Assembly (NCBI GenBank): GCA_030041225.1
Contig: JASHOG010000041.1
Coordinates: forward strand, 1 to 33,334
Length of the DNA stretch: 33,334 nt
Direction: 5' to 3'
From: Vulcanimicrobiota bacterium
GTDB taxonomy: Bacteria > Vulcanimicrobiota > Vulcanimicrobiia > Vulcanimicrobiales > Vulcanimicrobiaceae
A model generated the notes under the pieces. The model ran no database searches. It had not been told where the DNA came from and saw only the letters and a list, made by a program, of their open reading frames with translations. Shown here piece by piece: positions 15,496-24,054 of the stretch. Made by a program: the position numbers and the translations under genes. The stretch's first letter is position 1, and every line of letters begins with the position of its first letter.

Positions 15496-17136
15496 CTAGT
15501 ACCCGAGGGCGGAGCCCTCGGGACTGCGGCGGTCGCTACCGCCCTCGAGCTGATGCGTGCGAGGATCGACGACGATCGCTTGCGCTGAGCCCCATGAGCT
15601 GAACTCCCGGAACCTGTAGCCTTCGCCCTCGAGCCGTCGCATTGTTGCGGCGCTCAGCGCGCCGGGCTCGTACTGAACCTCATCGGGTAACCATTGCATG
15701 TGAATGCGTGGAGCGTCGACAGCCTGCGCAACGTTCATATGAAAGGCGATGACGTTGAGGAGCGTCTCAAGCACGATCGTCGTGATGCGCGAGCCGCCGG
15801 GGCTTCCGGTGATCATGAAGAGCTTCCCGCCCTTCGTGACGATCGTCGGCGTCATCGACGAGAGAGGGCGTTTCCCCGGAGCTACCGCGTCCGCAGCGCC
15901 CTGCACGAGGCCATACATGTTCGCCGCTCTCGGTTTTGCCGTGAAGTCGTCCATCTCGTCGTTCATAATGATGCCCGTGTCACCGGCCGTCACGCCCGCG
16001 CCGAAGAGGTCGTTGATCGTGTACGTGACGGCGACGGCATTACCCGAGGCATCGACGATAGAGTAGTGCGTCGTCTCCGAGCTCTCTCGGGCAATCATGC
16101 CGTCACCCGGGCGAATGTCGCTCGAGGGCGTCGCGTCGCGAGACGCAATGCTTGCGCGCAACCGCGCGAGATACGTGGGCGACAGCAACTCACCGACGGG
16201 ATTTCGCACGAAGTCCGGATCGCCGAGAAACGTGTTGCGGTCGGCGTAGGCGCGTCGCTCGGCTTCGATAACGTAATGCGTTTCACGCACACCGTGCCAT
16301 GGCCAGCTCCCTATCGGGTACGGCTGTAAGATGCCGAGGATCTCGCAGAGCGTCACGCCGCCGCCGCTCGGCGGCGCGGCAACTGCGAGCTCGTAGCCAT
16401 GATACGCGCAGTGGAGCGGACTCCTCTCCTCGACGCGGTAGTCCGCAAAATCGCGCATGCTCAAAATGCCTCCTCCCGCGTTGCTTGCCGCGACGATGGC
16501 CCGTGCAATGGGTCCGCGATAGAATGCGCTCTCGCCTTCCCTCGCGATGAGTGCGAGCGTTCTCGCGAGCTGCGGCCGCCGTACGGTGCCCTCTCGCACG
16601 GTGAGCCATCCCATCCTGTCTCCACGAACAAGCCGGAATCCGTTACGTGCGAGCGCGATCGCCGGCGCCATCAAGGCGGCGCGCGACATCGTGCCGTACT
16701 CGCGACGTGCGGTTTCGAGTCCGAGCACCGTGCCCGGCACGCCGACCGCGAGCCAGCCTCTACGCGATCGCGACGCGACCGGGTTGCCGCGTGCATCGAG
16801 GAACATCGTGCGCGTCGCGCGCAACGGAGCCTTCTCGCGGAAGTCGATGTAGCTTTCATGTCCGTCGCGCATGCGAATGAGCATGAATCCGCCGCCCCCG
16901 ATGTTGCCGCAGCATGGATCGACGACCGCAAGAGCGTAGCCGACGGCAACGGCTGCGTCGATCGCATTGCCGCCGCGCTCGAGAATCGAGCGGCCAACTT
17001 CAGAGGCGAGATGCTGCTGGGTGACGACCATTGCGTGAGCGGCAACGGAAGGCTGCTCCCCGAGGCCGCTGCGCTGTGCCGGAGAGGCGGCCGAAAGCAT
17101 CGCGATGGGCAGCACGGCGACGGCGAGAACCCGCAT
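15496..17136 (-). CDS. ggt: Gamma-glutamyltransferase (periplasmic, self-cleaving)
   Basis: This 546-residue Ntn-hydrolase precursor hydrolyses or transfers the gamma-glutamyl group of glutathione and related peptides in the periplasm. The N-terminus, a short basic start then a hydrophobic stretch ending at ASPAQRSG (about residue 24), looks like a signal peptide. Family marks are GGNAIDAAVAV, CCGNIGGGGFM, and the processing site ESSETTHYSIVD with the catalytic threonine about residue 355, where the chain would split. These are followed by NDLFGAGV, SSMTPTIV and GSPGGSRI, which form the substrate pocket. The start at 17136 places the signal peptide correctly; the longer frame from 17214 is less likely. 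Strikingly, the gene lies antisense between rpsO and pnp. Confidence 0.94.
   Translation of the reverse strand: MRVLAVAVLPIAMLSAASPAQRSGLGEQPSVAAHAMVVTQQHLASEVGRSILERGGNAIDAAVAVGYALAVVDPCCGNIGGGGFMLIRMRDGHESYIDFREKAPLRATRTMFLDARGNPVASRSRRGWLAVGVPGTVLGLETARREYGTMSRAALMAPAIALARNGFRLVRGDRMGWLTVREGTVRRPQLARTLALIAREGESAFYRGPIARAIVAASNAGGGILSMRDFADYRVEERSPLHCAYHGYELAVAAPPSGGGVTLCEILGILQPYPIGSWPWHGVRETHYVIEAERRAYADRNTFLGDPDFVRNPVGELLSPTYLARLRASIASRDATPSSDIRPGDGMIARESSETTHYSIVDASGNAVAVTYTINDLFGAGVTAGDTGIIMNDEMDDFTAKPRAANMYGLVQGAADAVAPGKRPLSSMTPTIVTKGGKLFMITGSPGGSRITTIVLETLLNVIAFHMNVAQAVDAPRIHMQWLPDEVQYEPGALSAATMRRLEGEGYRFREFSSWGSAQAIVVDPRTHQLEGGSDRRSPEGSALGY
15502..15522. terminator. Perfect 9-bp hairpin after rpsO, inside the ggt 3' end
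   Basis: CCCGAGGGC (15502-15510) and GCCCTCGGG (15514-15522) form a perfect stem with a three-base loop, starting 16 bases after the rpsO stop. It lies in the last codons of the convergent gamma-glutamyltransferase gene. No T run follows on either strand, so it may stabilise or end both messages rather than act as a classical intrinsic terminator. Confidence 0.45.
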
Positions 17137-17236
17137 CCTCACGCTTATTCGACGTTCCGCCTCGACTCGCTCGCAGGGCAAGTCCCCCCACGGCCCGAAA
17201 GCGGCCGGGTTCAATTAACAAAAGAAATAAGCCCTT

Positions 17237-17241
17237 AGGAG
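17237..17241 (+). promoter_or_regulatory. Ribosome binding site deciding the pnp GTG start
   Basis: AGGAG is followed by five bases and then GTG at 17247. Upstream in-frame codons lie in sequence antisense to ggt, and there is no ATG near the family N-terminus, so this site fixes the start. Confidence 0.8.
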
Positions 17242-17246
17242 TACCT

Positions 17247-19490
17247 GTGCCCGAATCCGTAACCCTTACGGTCGGTGGGCGCACGATGGTCATCGAAACG
17301 GGTGAGCTCGCGAAGCAAGCAAACGGCTCCGCTCTGGTTCGATATGGTGATCAAAATGTCGTGCTCTGCGCCGTCACCGCTTCCGAGTCACCTCGCGAAG
17401 GCATCGATTTCTTCCCACTGACCTGCGACTTCGAAGAACGTATGTACGCCGCCGGAAAAATTCCGGGTGGTTACATCAAACGCGAAGGGCGCCCGCCGGA
17501 ACACGCCGTGCTCAGCTCGCGCCAAATCGATCGTCCGATTCGCCCGCTCTTCCCCGATGGTTTCCGCAACGATGTGCAAATCGTTGCAACGGTTCTCTCG
17601 ATCGATCCCGAGCTCGACGCCGACGTCCTCGGTGTCTGTGCCGCCGGCGCCGCGCTCGCCGTCTCCGACATTCCCTTCGAGAAGACGGTCGCTGCGGTGC
17701 GCGTCGGTCGAGACGAGCAGGGCGAGTACATCTGCAATCCGACGCTTCCACAATACGCGAGCGGCGGCATGGATGTCGTCATCGCCGGTACCGCCGACGC
17801 GGTGATGATGGTCGAGGGCGGCGGTAACGAGATCAGCGAGGATGATTTTCTCGGCGCAGTCGAGTTTGGACACGCCGAGATTCGCAGGATTGTCAAAGCA
17901 ATCGACGAGCTCGCAAAGAGGACCGGCAAAGAGAAACGCGAGTTTCCGCTACAGAAGGTCGACGCCGAGCTCGAGAAATGGGTGCGGAAGAACTTCGGTA
18001 AGGACGTTGCCAAGGCGATGCGCACCGTCGAGAAGGGCGAGCGTGAGCGCGCTTTTGCAAAGCTGTCGATCGAAGAAGCGCTGGAGCGCTGCGGCAAGAA
18101 AGATGATGAGATTCGCGCGCTGCTCGAAGCACCGAGCGGATCGAAAGATTTCGGCAAGATCATCAAGGCGATGGAGGAGGAAGAGCTTCGCGTGATGGTC
18201 GTCGATGAGAAAGTACGTCCCGACGGCCGCAAACCAGACGAGATCCGCCCGATCTGGTGCAAGGTGCACTACGTGCCGCGCGTTCACGGCTCCGGCGTCT
18301 TCACGCGCGGTCAGACACAGATCTTCACCGCGGCGACGCTCGGCTCCACCTCCGATGCGCAGCGTCTCGACGGTATCGTCGCGCTCGAGAACAAGCGCTA
18401 CATGCACTTCTACAACTTCCCGCCGTACTCCGTCGGCGAGACGCGCCCGATGCGCGGTCCCGGCCGGCGCGAGATCGGCCACGGGCACCTCGCGGAGCGC
18501 GCGTTGTTGCCCGTCTTGCCGGCAAAGGAAGACTTCCCATACACGATGCGCCTGATGAGCGAGACGCTCGAGTCCAACGGCTCGTCGTCGATGGGCTCGG
18601 TCTGCGCCTCGACGCTCGCGCTCATGGACGCAGGCGTGCCGATACGCGCACACGTCGGCGGTATTGCGATGGGCCTGGTCCTCAAGGATGGAAAGTATCG
18701 CATCCTCACCGACATCCAAGGCCTCGAGGACGCGCTCGGCGAGATGGACTTCAAGGTCGCGGGTACGCGCAGCGGCATCACCGCGATTCAGATGGACATC
18801 AAGGTCCAGGGCGTCACGATCGAGATCATGCGCGAGGCTATGACGCAGGCATACACGTCGCGGCTCTTCATCATCGACAAGCTTGCGGAGACGATCGCTG
18901 AGCCGCGCGGCGAACTCTCGAAGTACGCACCGCGTATGATCGTCATGAAGATCAATCCCGACAAGATCAAAGACGTCATCGGCCCAGGCGGCAAGGTCAT
19001 CAACAAGATCATTGCCGATACCGGCGTCGAGAAAATCGACATCGAGGACGACGGCAGCGTCTTCATCACGTCGCTCGACGGTGAGTCGGGTGAGAAGGCC
19101 AAAGCGATCGTCGAAGCGCTCACCAAAGAGATCACCGTCGGCGAGACCTACCTCGGGAAGGTCACGCGCATCATCAACATCGGCGCCTTCGTGCAGATCG
19201 CTCCCGGCAAGGAAGGTCTCGTCCATATCAGCCAGCTTGCCCCGACGCGCGTCGAACGAGTCGACGATGTCGTGAAAGTCGGTGACGAGGTCATGGTGAA
19301 GGTCATCGAGATCGATAGCCAAGGACGCATCAATCTCTCGCGTAAGGCGCTGCTCAACGGCGCCGCCGACACGAACGAACGGCCACCGCGGCGGCGCGAG
19401 CGTGAATCTGCGCGCGTCGGCGGCGGGGAAGGTGCACCGCCGATGCGTCGTCGGCGCCGTCCGCATGGGCGCCCGCACGACGACGAATAG
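17247..19490 (+). CDS. pnp: Polyribonucleotide nucleotidyltransferase (PNPase)
   Basis: This 747-residue 3'-5' phosphorolytic exoribonuclease degrades mRNA as a trimer in the cytoplasm. Two RNase PH-like domains surround a helical linker (about residues 210-320). The second core contains RPMRGPGRREIGHG, SNGSSSMGSVC, and GLEDALGEMDFKVAG with the metal-binding aspartates near residues 495 and 501. A KH domain follows (VIGPGGKVINKII near 577), then an S1 domain (GKVTRIINIGAFVQIAPGKE from about 636). The last 40 residues form a basic Arg-rich tail. The GTG start has a good AGGAG site. It diverges from ggt with a 110-base gap in which I see no convincing promoter. The final 26 bases overlap the next gene. 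Confidence 0.97.
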   Translation: MPESVTLTVGGRTMVIETGELAKQANGSALVRYGDQNVVLCAVTASESPREGIDFFPLTCDFEERMYAAGKIPGGYIKREGRPPEHAVLSSRQIDRPIRPLFPDGFRNDVQIVATVLSIDPELDADVLGVCAAGAALAVSDIPFEKTVAAVRVGRDEQGEYICNPTLPQYASGGMDVVIAGTADAVMMVEGGGNEISEDDFLGAVEFGHAEIRRIVKAIDELAKRTGKEKREFPLQKVDAELEKWVRKNFGKDVAKAMRTVEKGERERAFAKLSIEEALERCGKKDDEIRALLEAPSGSKDFGKIIKAMEEEELRVMVVDEKVRPDGRKPDEIRPIWCKVHYVPRVHGSGVFTRGQTQIFTAATLGSTSDAQRLDGIVALENKRYMHFYNFPPYSVGETRPMRGPGRREIGHGHLAERALLPVLPAKEDFPYTMRLMSETLESNGSSSMGSVCASTLALMDAGVPIRAHVGGIAMGLVLKDGKYRILTDIQGLEDALGEMDFKVAGTRSGITAIQMDIKVQGVTIEIMREAMTQAYTSRLFIIDKLAETIAEPRGELSKYAPRMIVMKINPDKIKDVIGPGGKVINKIIADTGVEKIDIEDDGSVFITSLDGESGEKAKAIVEALTKEITVGETYLGKVTRIINIGAFVQIAPGKEGLVHISQLAPTRVERVDDVVKVGDEVMVKVIEIDSQGRINLSRKALLNGAADTNERPPRRRERESARVGGGEGAPPMRRRRRPHGRPHDDE

Positions 19491-20334
19491 CGGCCGCGCG
19501 GCGCTCGTTACCGGGGCGTCGAGCGGCATCGGATACGCGGCGACCGGCGCGCTTGCACGCGCCGGTTTCACCGTTTACGCGGGTGTTCGCAAGGAGGCCG
19601 ACGCGGAGCGCCTACGGGCTTGCGCGCAGGGCGTCTTCCCGCTCATGCTCGACGTCACGAAGCCGGAGGAACTCGCAGCGGCCGCACAGCGTATCGGCGA
19701 TCGTGGCGCCGCGCTCCACGTGGTCGTCGTCAATGCCGGCATCGCACTCGGAGGGCCGCTCGAGTTTCTTCCATTAGAACGCTTCCGCCATCAGCTCGAG
19801 ATCAACCTCATCGGCGCGCTTGCAACCGCACAGGCGACGTTGCCGCTCTTGCGCGAGACCCACGGACGCCTGCTCTTCGTCGGTTCGATCTCCGGGCGAA
19901 TCACGCCGCCGTTCGTCGGCCCATACGCGGCGTCGAAGGCCGGGCTCGCCGCACTCACCGACGCGCTGCGCTTCGAGCTGGACTCTTCCGGCAGCGGCGT
20001 CAGCGTTTCACTCTTCGAGTTCGGAAGCATCAAGACACCGATTTGGGAAAAGGGAAGGAGTTCGATCGATCGCCTCGAGGAGCTCTCTCCGCCGGAGCAG
20101 CGGCGCTACTATGCCTACGTTCCCGACGTCCTGCGCGGGATGCTCGCGCATGAGGCACGCTCTGGTACGGACGTCGAACAGATCGCGCGCTTTATCGCGC
20201 GGGTTGCGACGACGGCGCGGCCGCGCGAGCGCTACCTGGTCGGTGGGGGCGCGAAGGCCGGCGCGTTCATCACCGCGCTGCTCCCCGTGCGCATGCGCGG
20301 CAAGCTCTTACGCAAGGTGATGGGCCTCCCGTAA
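19465..20334 (+). CDS. Classical SDR oxidoreductase
   Basis: This 289-residue short-chain dehydrogenase/reductase keeps all classical sites: the cofactor loop TGASSGIG (16-23), NAG (90-92), and the catalytic Ser (141 or 143), Tyr154 and Lys158 in PYAASKAG. An Asp in LMLDVTKPEEL and the basic VRKEA after strand two suggest a preference for NADP(H), which is inference. The C-terminal portion has a basic, partly hydrophobic tail (GAFITALLPVRMRGKLL) that might touch the membrane. The substrate cannot be assigned. The ATG at 19465 lies inside the last codons of pnp (26-base overlap in another frame), so it is probably translated from the pnp message. The ubiD-like gene begins five bases after its stop. 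Confidence 0.85.
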   Translation: MGARTTTNSGRAALVTGASSGIGYAATGALARAGFTVYAGVRKEADAERLRACAQGVFPLMLDVTKPEELAAAAQRIGDRGAALHVVVVNAGIALGGPLEFLPLERFRHQLEINLIGALATAQATLPLLRETHGRLLFVGSISGRITPPFVGPYAASKAGLAALTDALRFELDSSGSGVSVSLFEFGSIKTPIWEKGRSSIDRLEELSPPEQRRYYAYVPDVLRGMLAHEARSGTDVEQIARFIARVATTARPRERYLVGGGAKAGAFITALLPVRMRGKLLRKVMGLP

Positions 20335-20339
20335 CTCGC

Positions 20340-21833
20340 GTGCCCTTCGACTCGCTTCGCGACTTTGTCGATGCGCTGAAAGCCTCAGGGCAGCTACACA
20401 CCGTCGCGGCGCGCGTCGATCCCAATCTGGAAATCGCGGAGATCACGGATCGGGTCGTGAAGTCAGGCGGACCCGCGTTGCTCTTCGGTAACGTCGACGG
20501 TTCCAAGTTCCCGGTGCTCACCAATCAGTTCGGTACACATCGGCGAATGGCAATGGCGCTCGATGCGCAGCACCTGAACGAGGTCGGCGGGCGCATCCGC
20601 CGCTTGATCGACGTCGCACCGCCCGGCGCGTCGCTCGGCGAGAAGGTCGGCGCGATGATGCGCCTGGCGCCACTCGCGAACGCTTCGCCACGCATCGTTC
20701 GCGAGGGAAGCTGCCAGGAGGTGATCGAGCGCGAGCCCGATCTACGAAAGCTCCCCGTGCTCACGACCTGGCCTCTCGATGCCGGCCCGTTCATCACGCT
20801 GCCCCTCGTCATTACCCAAGATCCGCAGTCGCGCCGTTACAACGTCGGCATGTACCGTATGCAAGTCTATGGAGCGCGCGAAACAGCCATGCACTGGCAG
20901 CGTCACAAGCACGGACGTGCTCACGCCGACGCATGGGGCTCGCGTATTCCCGTTGCCGTCGCGATCGGCACCGAGCCCGTGCTCACCTATGCGGCAACCG
21001 CGCCGCTCCCGCCGGTGCTCGATGAGTTCGCCTTCGCGGGTCTCTTGCGCGGAAAGCCGGTCGAGCTCGTCAAGGCAACCACCGTCGACCTCAACGTGCC
21101 GGCGCACGCAGAGTTCGTGCTCGAGGGCTACGTCGACAACGAGGACCTTCGCGTCGAAGGTCCCTTCGGCGATCATACCGGCGTCTACAGCCTTGCCGAT
21201 CGCTATCCGACCTTCCACGTCACGTGCATCACGCACCGCCGGAATCCGATTTACGCAGCGACACTCGTCGGCAAGCCACCGATGGAGGACGCGTGGCTCG
21301 GCAAGGCCACGGAGCGGATCTTCCTTCCTCTGTTGCAGATGGTCGTGCCGGAGGTGGTCGAGATGAATCTCCCGGTGGAAGGCGGTTTTCACAACCTCGC
21401 ACTCGTCTCGATCAAGAAGTCCTACCCCGGACAAGCGAAGAAGGTGATGAACGCGCTCTGGGGACTCGGCCACATGATGATGCTGACGCGTGTGCTCATC
21501 ATCGTCGATCATGACGTCGACGTACACAACGTCCGCGAGACCGCGTGGTTCGTGCTGAACAACCTCGCTCCGGAGCGCGATGTCGTCATGATGCCGGGGC
21601 CGGTCGATGACCTCGACCACGGCTCATACACGATCGCTTATGGAACGAAGATCGGCATCGACGCGACGCGCAAGAGCGCGGCTGAAGGATACACGCGCGA
21701 GTGGCCGCCGGATATGGTGATGGACGAAAAGACACGCGCGCTTGTCGAGCGGCGCCGGCGAGAGTACGGCCTCGATCGCATCGCTTCGATGCTGGAACCG
21801 GATTCGTGGAGCGGTCAAGGCGGCGACTCCTGA
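20340..21833 (+). CDS. UbiD-family prenylated-FMN decarboxylase
   Basis: This 497-residue protein has the exact length of E. coli UbiD and belongs to the prenylated-FMN-dependent decarboxylases that act on aromatic carboxylates. Marks are PLVITQDPQSRRYNVGMYRMQ (about residues 155-175, cofactor and metal loop) and EGPFGDHTG (273-281, catalytic acidic residues), followed by MEDAWLGKATERIF and the C-terminal DLDHGSYTIAYGTKIGIDAT region. The GTG start is five bases after the SDR stop. The stop overlaps the ATG of a ubiA-like prenyltransferase gene, which points to quinone biosynthesis: either the ubiquinone step or the late decarboxylation of the futalosine menaquinone pathway. The choice is not decided by sequence here. 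The UbiX flavin prenyltransferase is not in the window. Confidence 0.93.
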   Translation: MPFDSLRDFVDALKASGQLHTVAARVDPNLEIAEITDRVVKSGGPALLFGNVDGSKFPVLTNQFGTHRRMAMALDAQHLNEVGGRIRRLIDVAPPGASLGEKVGAMMRLAPLANASPRIVREGSCQEVIEREPDLRKLPVLTTWPLDAGPFITLPLVITQDPQSRRYNVGMYRMQVYGARETAMHWQRHKHGRAHADAWGSRIPVAVAIGTEPVLTYAATAPLPPVLDEFAFAGLLRGKPVELVKATTVDLNVPAHAEFVLEGYVDNEDLRVEGPFGDHTGVYSLADRYPTFHVTCITHRRNPIYAATLVGKPPMEDAWLGKATERIFLPLLQMVVPEVVEMNLPVEGGFHNLALVSIKKSYPGQAKKVMNALWGLGHMMMLTRVLIIVDHDVDVHNVRETAWFVLNNLAPERDVVMMPGPVDDLDHGSYTIAYGTKIGIDATRKSAAEGYTREWPPDMVMDEKTRALVERRRREYGLDRIASMLEPDSWSGQGGDS

Positions 21834-22687
21834 TGACGAAGGTCTCGCTTTTCTTGCGGGAGATTCGCATCGAACACACGCTCTTCGCGTTGCCCTTCGC
21901 GTACGTCGGCGCTCTGCTCGCCGCGCATGGCATTCCCTCGGCACCTGTGCTGCTCTGGATCACGCTCGCCGTGCTCGGCGCGCGCACTGCGGCGATGGCG
22001 GCAAACCGCTATCTCGATCGCGAGATCGACGCGCGCAATCCTCGCACCGCGCGCCGCGCCGTTGCGAGCGGCACGCTCTCGCCCTCTCTCATGCTCTGGG
22101 CAGTCGCCGCCGGGTTGCTGCTTCTTCTCCTCTCCGCGTGGATGCTCAATCCGCTCTGCGTGAAACTCTTGCCGATCGCGGCGCTCGGCGTGCTTGCATA
22201 TCCGCTCTGCAAGCGCTTCACCTGGCTCACGCACTTCGTGCTCGGCGCGGTCGACGCGCTCGCACCGCTTGGCGCCTACATCGGTGTCGCGGGAACCGTG
22301 CGCCCAAGCGCGTTGCTCCTCTTCATCGCCGTGACGCTCTGGGTCGCGGGGTTCGACGTCATCTACGCGCTCATGGACCTCGATGTCGATCGCGCGCAGC
22401 AGCTGCGTTCCGTCCCGGCGCGCTTCGGCGACGCGAGCGGCCGCCGCCTCGCACTGCTGCTCCATCTGACAACTGCAATCGCGCTGGCAGGTGCCGGCGT
22501 GACGGCGGGTGCGGCCTGGATCTACTACGCGGGCGTCGCCGCGGCGATCGTTCTCGTCGCGTACGAGGATCAGCTCCTGCGTACGGTAGAAAACCTCTTC
22601 GTCGTGAACGAACGTGTCTTCACCGTGAACATGGCGTTCTCGGTGCTCTTTCTCATGACGACGCTCGCGGGAGCGGCGCTGCGATGA
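21833..22687 (+). CDS. UbiA-family aromatic prenyltransferase
   Basis: This 284-residue membrane protein with about eight or nine helices attaches a polyprenyl chain to an aromatic acid. The two magnesium-diphosphate binding motifs are clear: NRYLDREID (58-66) and DLDVD (182-186, within YALMDLDVDR). The frame overlaps the ubiD stop by one base (TGATG) and its own stop overlaps the next ATG, so the three genes form a coupled unit. Pairing with UbiD supports a role in ubiquinone or menaquinone synthesis, and MqnP of the futalosine pathway is of the same family. The absence of other ubi genes here leaves the pathway open. The start gives a typical short cytoplasmic N-terminus, MTKVSLFLREIRIEHTLFALP. 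Confidence 0.92.
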   Translation: MTKVSLFLREIRIEHTLFALPFAYVGALLAAHGIPSAPVLLWITLAVLGARTAAMAANRYLDREIDARNPRTARRAVASGTLSPSLMLWAVAAGLLLLLLSAWMLNPLCVKLLPIAALGVLAYPLCKRFTWLTHFVLGAVDALAPLGAYIGVAGTVRPSALLLFIAVTLWVAGFDVIYALMDLDVDRAQQLRSVPARFGDASGRRLALLLHLTTAIALAGAGVTAGAAWIYYAGVAAAIVLVAYEDQLLRTVENLFVVNERVFTVNMAFSVLFLMTTLAGAALR

Positions 22688-23871
22688 AACGCAGCGGATT
22701 TCTCGCAAGCATCGGCGCCGTTGCTTTGACCGCGCGCGCTGCTGCCCAAGTCCCCGAGCAACCGGCGGTTCCGATCAATCCTAACGGCACACAGCAGATT
22801 GCGCGACAGCTGACGATCGCAGTCAACGTTCCGCTCTCGGGCACGTTATCAGCGTACGGCTCGCAGGTCGTCCAAGGCGTCAAGGCGGCGATCGACGAGA
22901 CGAACTACCTCAACGCGATGACGGGCACGGTCTTCGCAGTGCGGCCGTTCGATGACCAGAACTCAGGCCCAATCTCCGAAGGCAACGTCTCCGCCGCCGC
23001 CGCCGACCAGACGGTGATCGGCATCGTCGGTAACCTCACGCCCGACGTAACGATCGCAACATTGCTCCAATACCAGAACAGCAACTTCGCCGTCGTCGTG
23101 CCCACCGTCCACGCGGATCAGCTGACGCGCCTTGGGTATCACAACATCTACCGTCTTCCGACGCGCGACGACATCGCAGGACAGCTCTTCGCCTCAACGA
23201 TCTTCCGTAAGCAGCCTTCGAACTTCGCGCTCGCGGTGACGCTCGACACGCCGTACGGTCCGGACGTCGCAAGTGGGTTCGTCCAGCAAGCGAAAAGCGA
23301 TCACCGCAGCGTCGATCTCGTCACGCTTCCGCTCGCCGCCTTCGACGCAGCGCAAGCCGCACGTGCGATCGTCGAGCGATCGCCGGACTACCTCTTTCTC
23401 TGCGGCACGCTCGAGCAGCTCGGACCGCTCGTTCCCGCGCTCGCAAGCGCCGGCTATAACGGCCTCTACGGTTTGAGCGACGGATTCTACGACCAGAACA
23501 CGATCACGCAGTACGGACCGCAGCTCGGCGACGCCATCGTCTATGGGTCACTTCCGCCGCTCAATCGAATCCCGAGCATCTTCCAGCAGTTCACCGACCT
23601 CCGCCGCGAAGTCCCCTCGATCACGGTGTGCGTTGCGTACGGCTACGCTGCGGCCCAAATCCTCATACAGACTGCGCAGCGGTTGACCACCTTCACCCGC
23701 GCCTCGCTCCTGACGCTCCTGCAGATGTCGGGCAGCTTGTCAACGATACTCGGCCCGTACAACTTCGACACATTCGGCGACCCGCTTATTCCGAATCTCT
23801 ACTTCTTCAAGATCTCCGGCACTGAGTTCGACTACGTACGGCCTGCGGTACAAAACGGCTTCATCGTGTGA
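22684..23871 (+). CDS. Periplasmic ligand-binding protein, LivJ-like
   Basis: This 395-residue protein resembles type I periplasmic binding proteins of branched-chain amino acid or amide ABC transporters. It has a likely signal peptide (about residues 1-22, MKRSGFLASIGAVALTARAA) and the family start ITIAVN..PLSG..AYGSQVVQGVKAAIDE. It then shows a variable ligand region with VIGIVGNLTPDV and VVPTVHADQL, and a second lobe with YLFLCGTLEQLGPLVPALASAGY. The ligand cannot be predicted. No permease or ATPase gene is adjacent, so it is a solo binding protein. Its ATG overlaps the stop of the prenyltransferase gene, which couples it to ubiA for translation, an odd partner. It converges with a small ORF six bases beyond its stop. 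Confidence 0.85.
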   Translation: MKRSGFLASIGAVALTARAAAQVPEQPAVPINPNGTQQIARQLTIAVNVPLSGTLSAYGSQVVQGVKAAIDETNYLNAMTGTVFAVRPFDDQNSGPISEGNVSAAAADQTVIGIVGNLTPDVTIATLLQYQNSNFAVVVPTVHADQLTRLGYHNIYRLPTRDDIAGQLFASTIFRKQPSNFALAVTLDTPYGPDVASGFVQQAKSDHRSVDLVTLPLAAFDAAQAARAIVERSPDYLFLCGTLEQLGPLVPALASAGYNGLYGLSDGFYDQNTITQYGPQLGDAIVYGSLPPLNRIPSIFQQFTDLRREVPSITVCVAYGYAAAQILIQTAQRLTTFTRASLLTLLQMSGSLSTILGPYNFDTFGDPLIPNLYFFKISGTEFDYVRPAVQNGFIV

Positions 23872-23877
23872 CGATGA

Positions 23878-24051
23878 TTATCTCCTGTTCGGATAGATGC
23901 CGTTGACTTTTTCCGTGGGCGCGATTCGAAGCGGCGGCTCGGGCTTTTGCATTGCCTGCTGAGCTTGGAGGTCCGTATCCTCGATTGCGACGCTGAGGCG
24001 AAGGCGCCAGGCGCCGAGCGTGAGGCTGAAGTGCGTTCCCATGATTTCCAT
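23878..24051 (-). CDS. Small 57-residue protein at the end of the ABC operon
   Basis: This short frame begins with ATG at 24051 and ends with TAA at 23878. It is preceded by a GGAGG eight bases before the ATG, formed by the last codons of the ABC permease gene, whose stop is three bases upstream. The protein starts MEIMGTHFSLTLGAWRLRLS, is amphipathic at first, then Gln/Pro-rich, and ends in a basic NGIYPNRR. There is no membrane helix or recognised domain. The tight spacing and good ribosome binding site support translation; its role is unknown. An overlapping frame on the same strand (up to 24430) has no such support. Confidence 0.55.
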   Translation of the reverse strand: MEIMGTHFSLTLGAWRLRLSVAIEDTDLQAQQAMQKPEPPLRIAPTEKVNGIYPNRR

Positions 24052-24054
24052 TGT

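Noticed and set aside
17949-19571. 540-residue open frame antisense to pnp
   Set aside because: It has Asp/Arg/His-rich low-complexity composition and no motif, while pnp on the other strand is certain.
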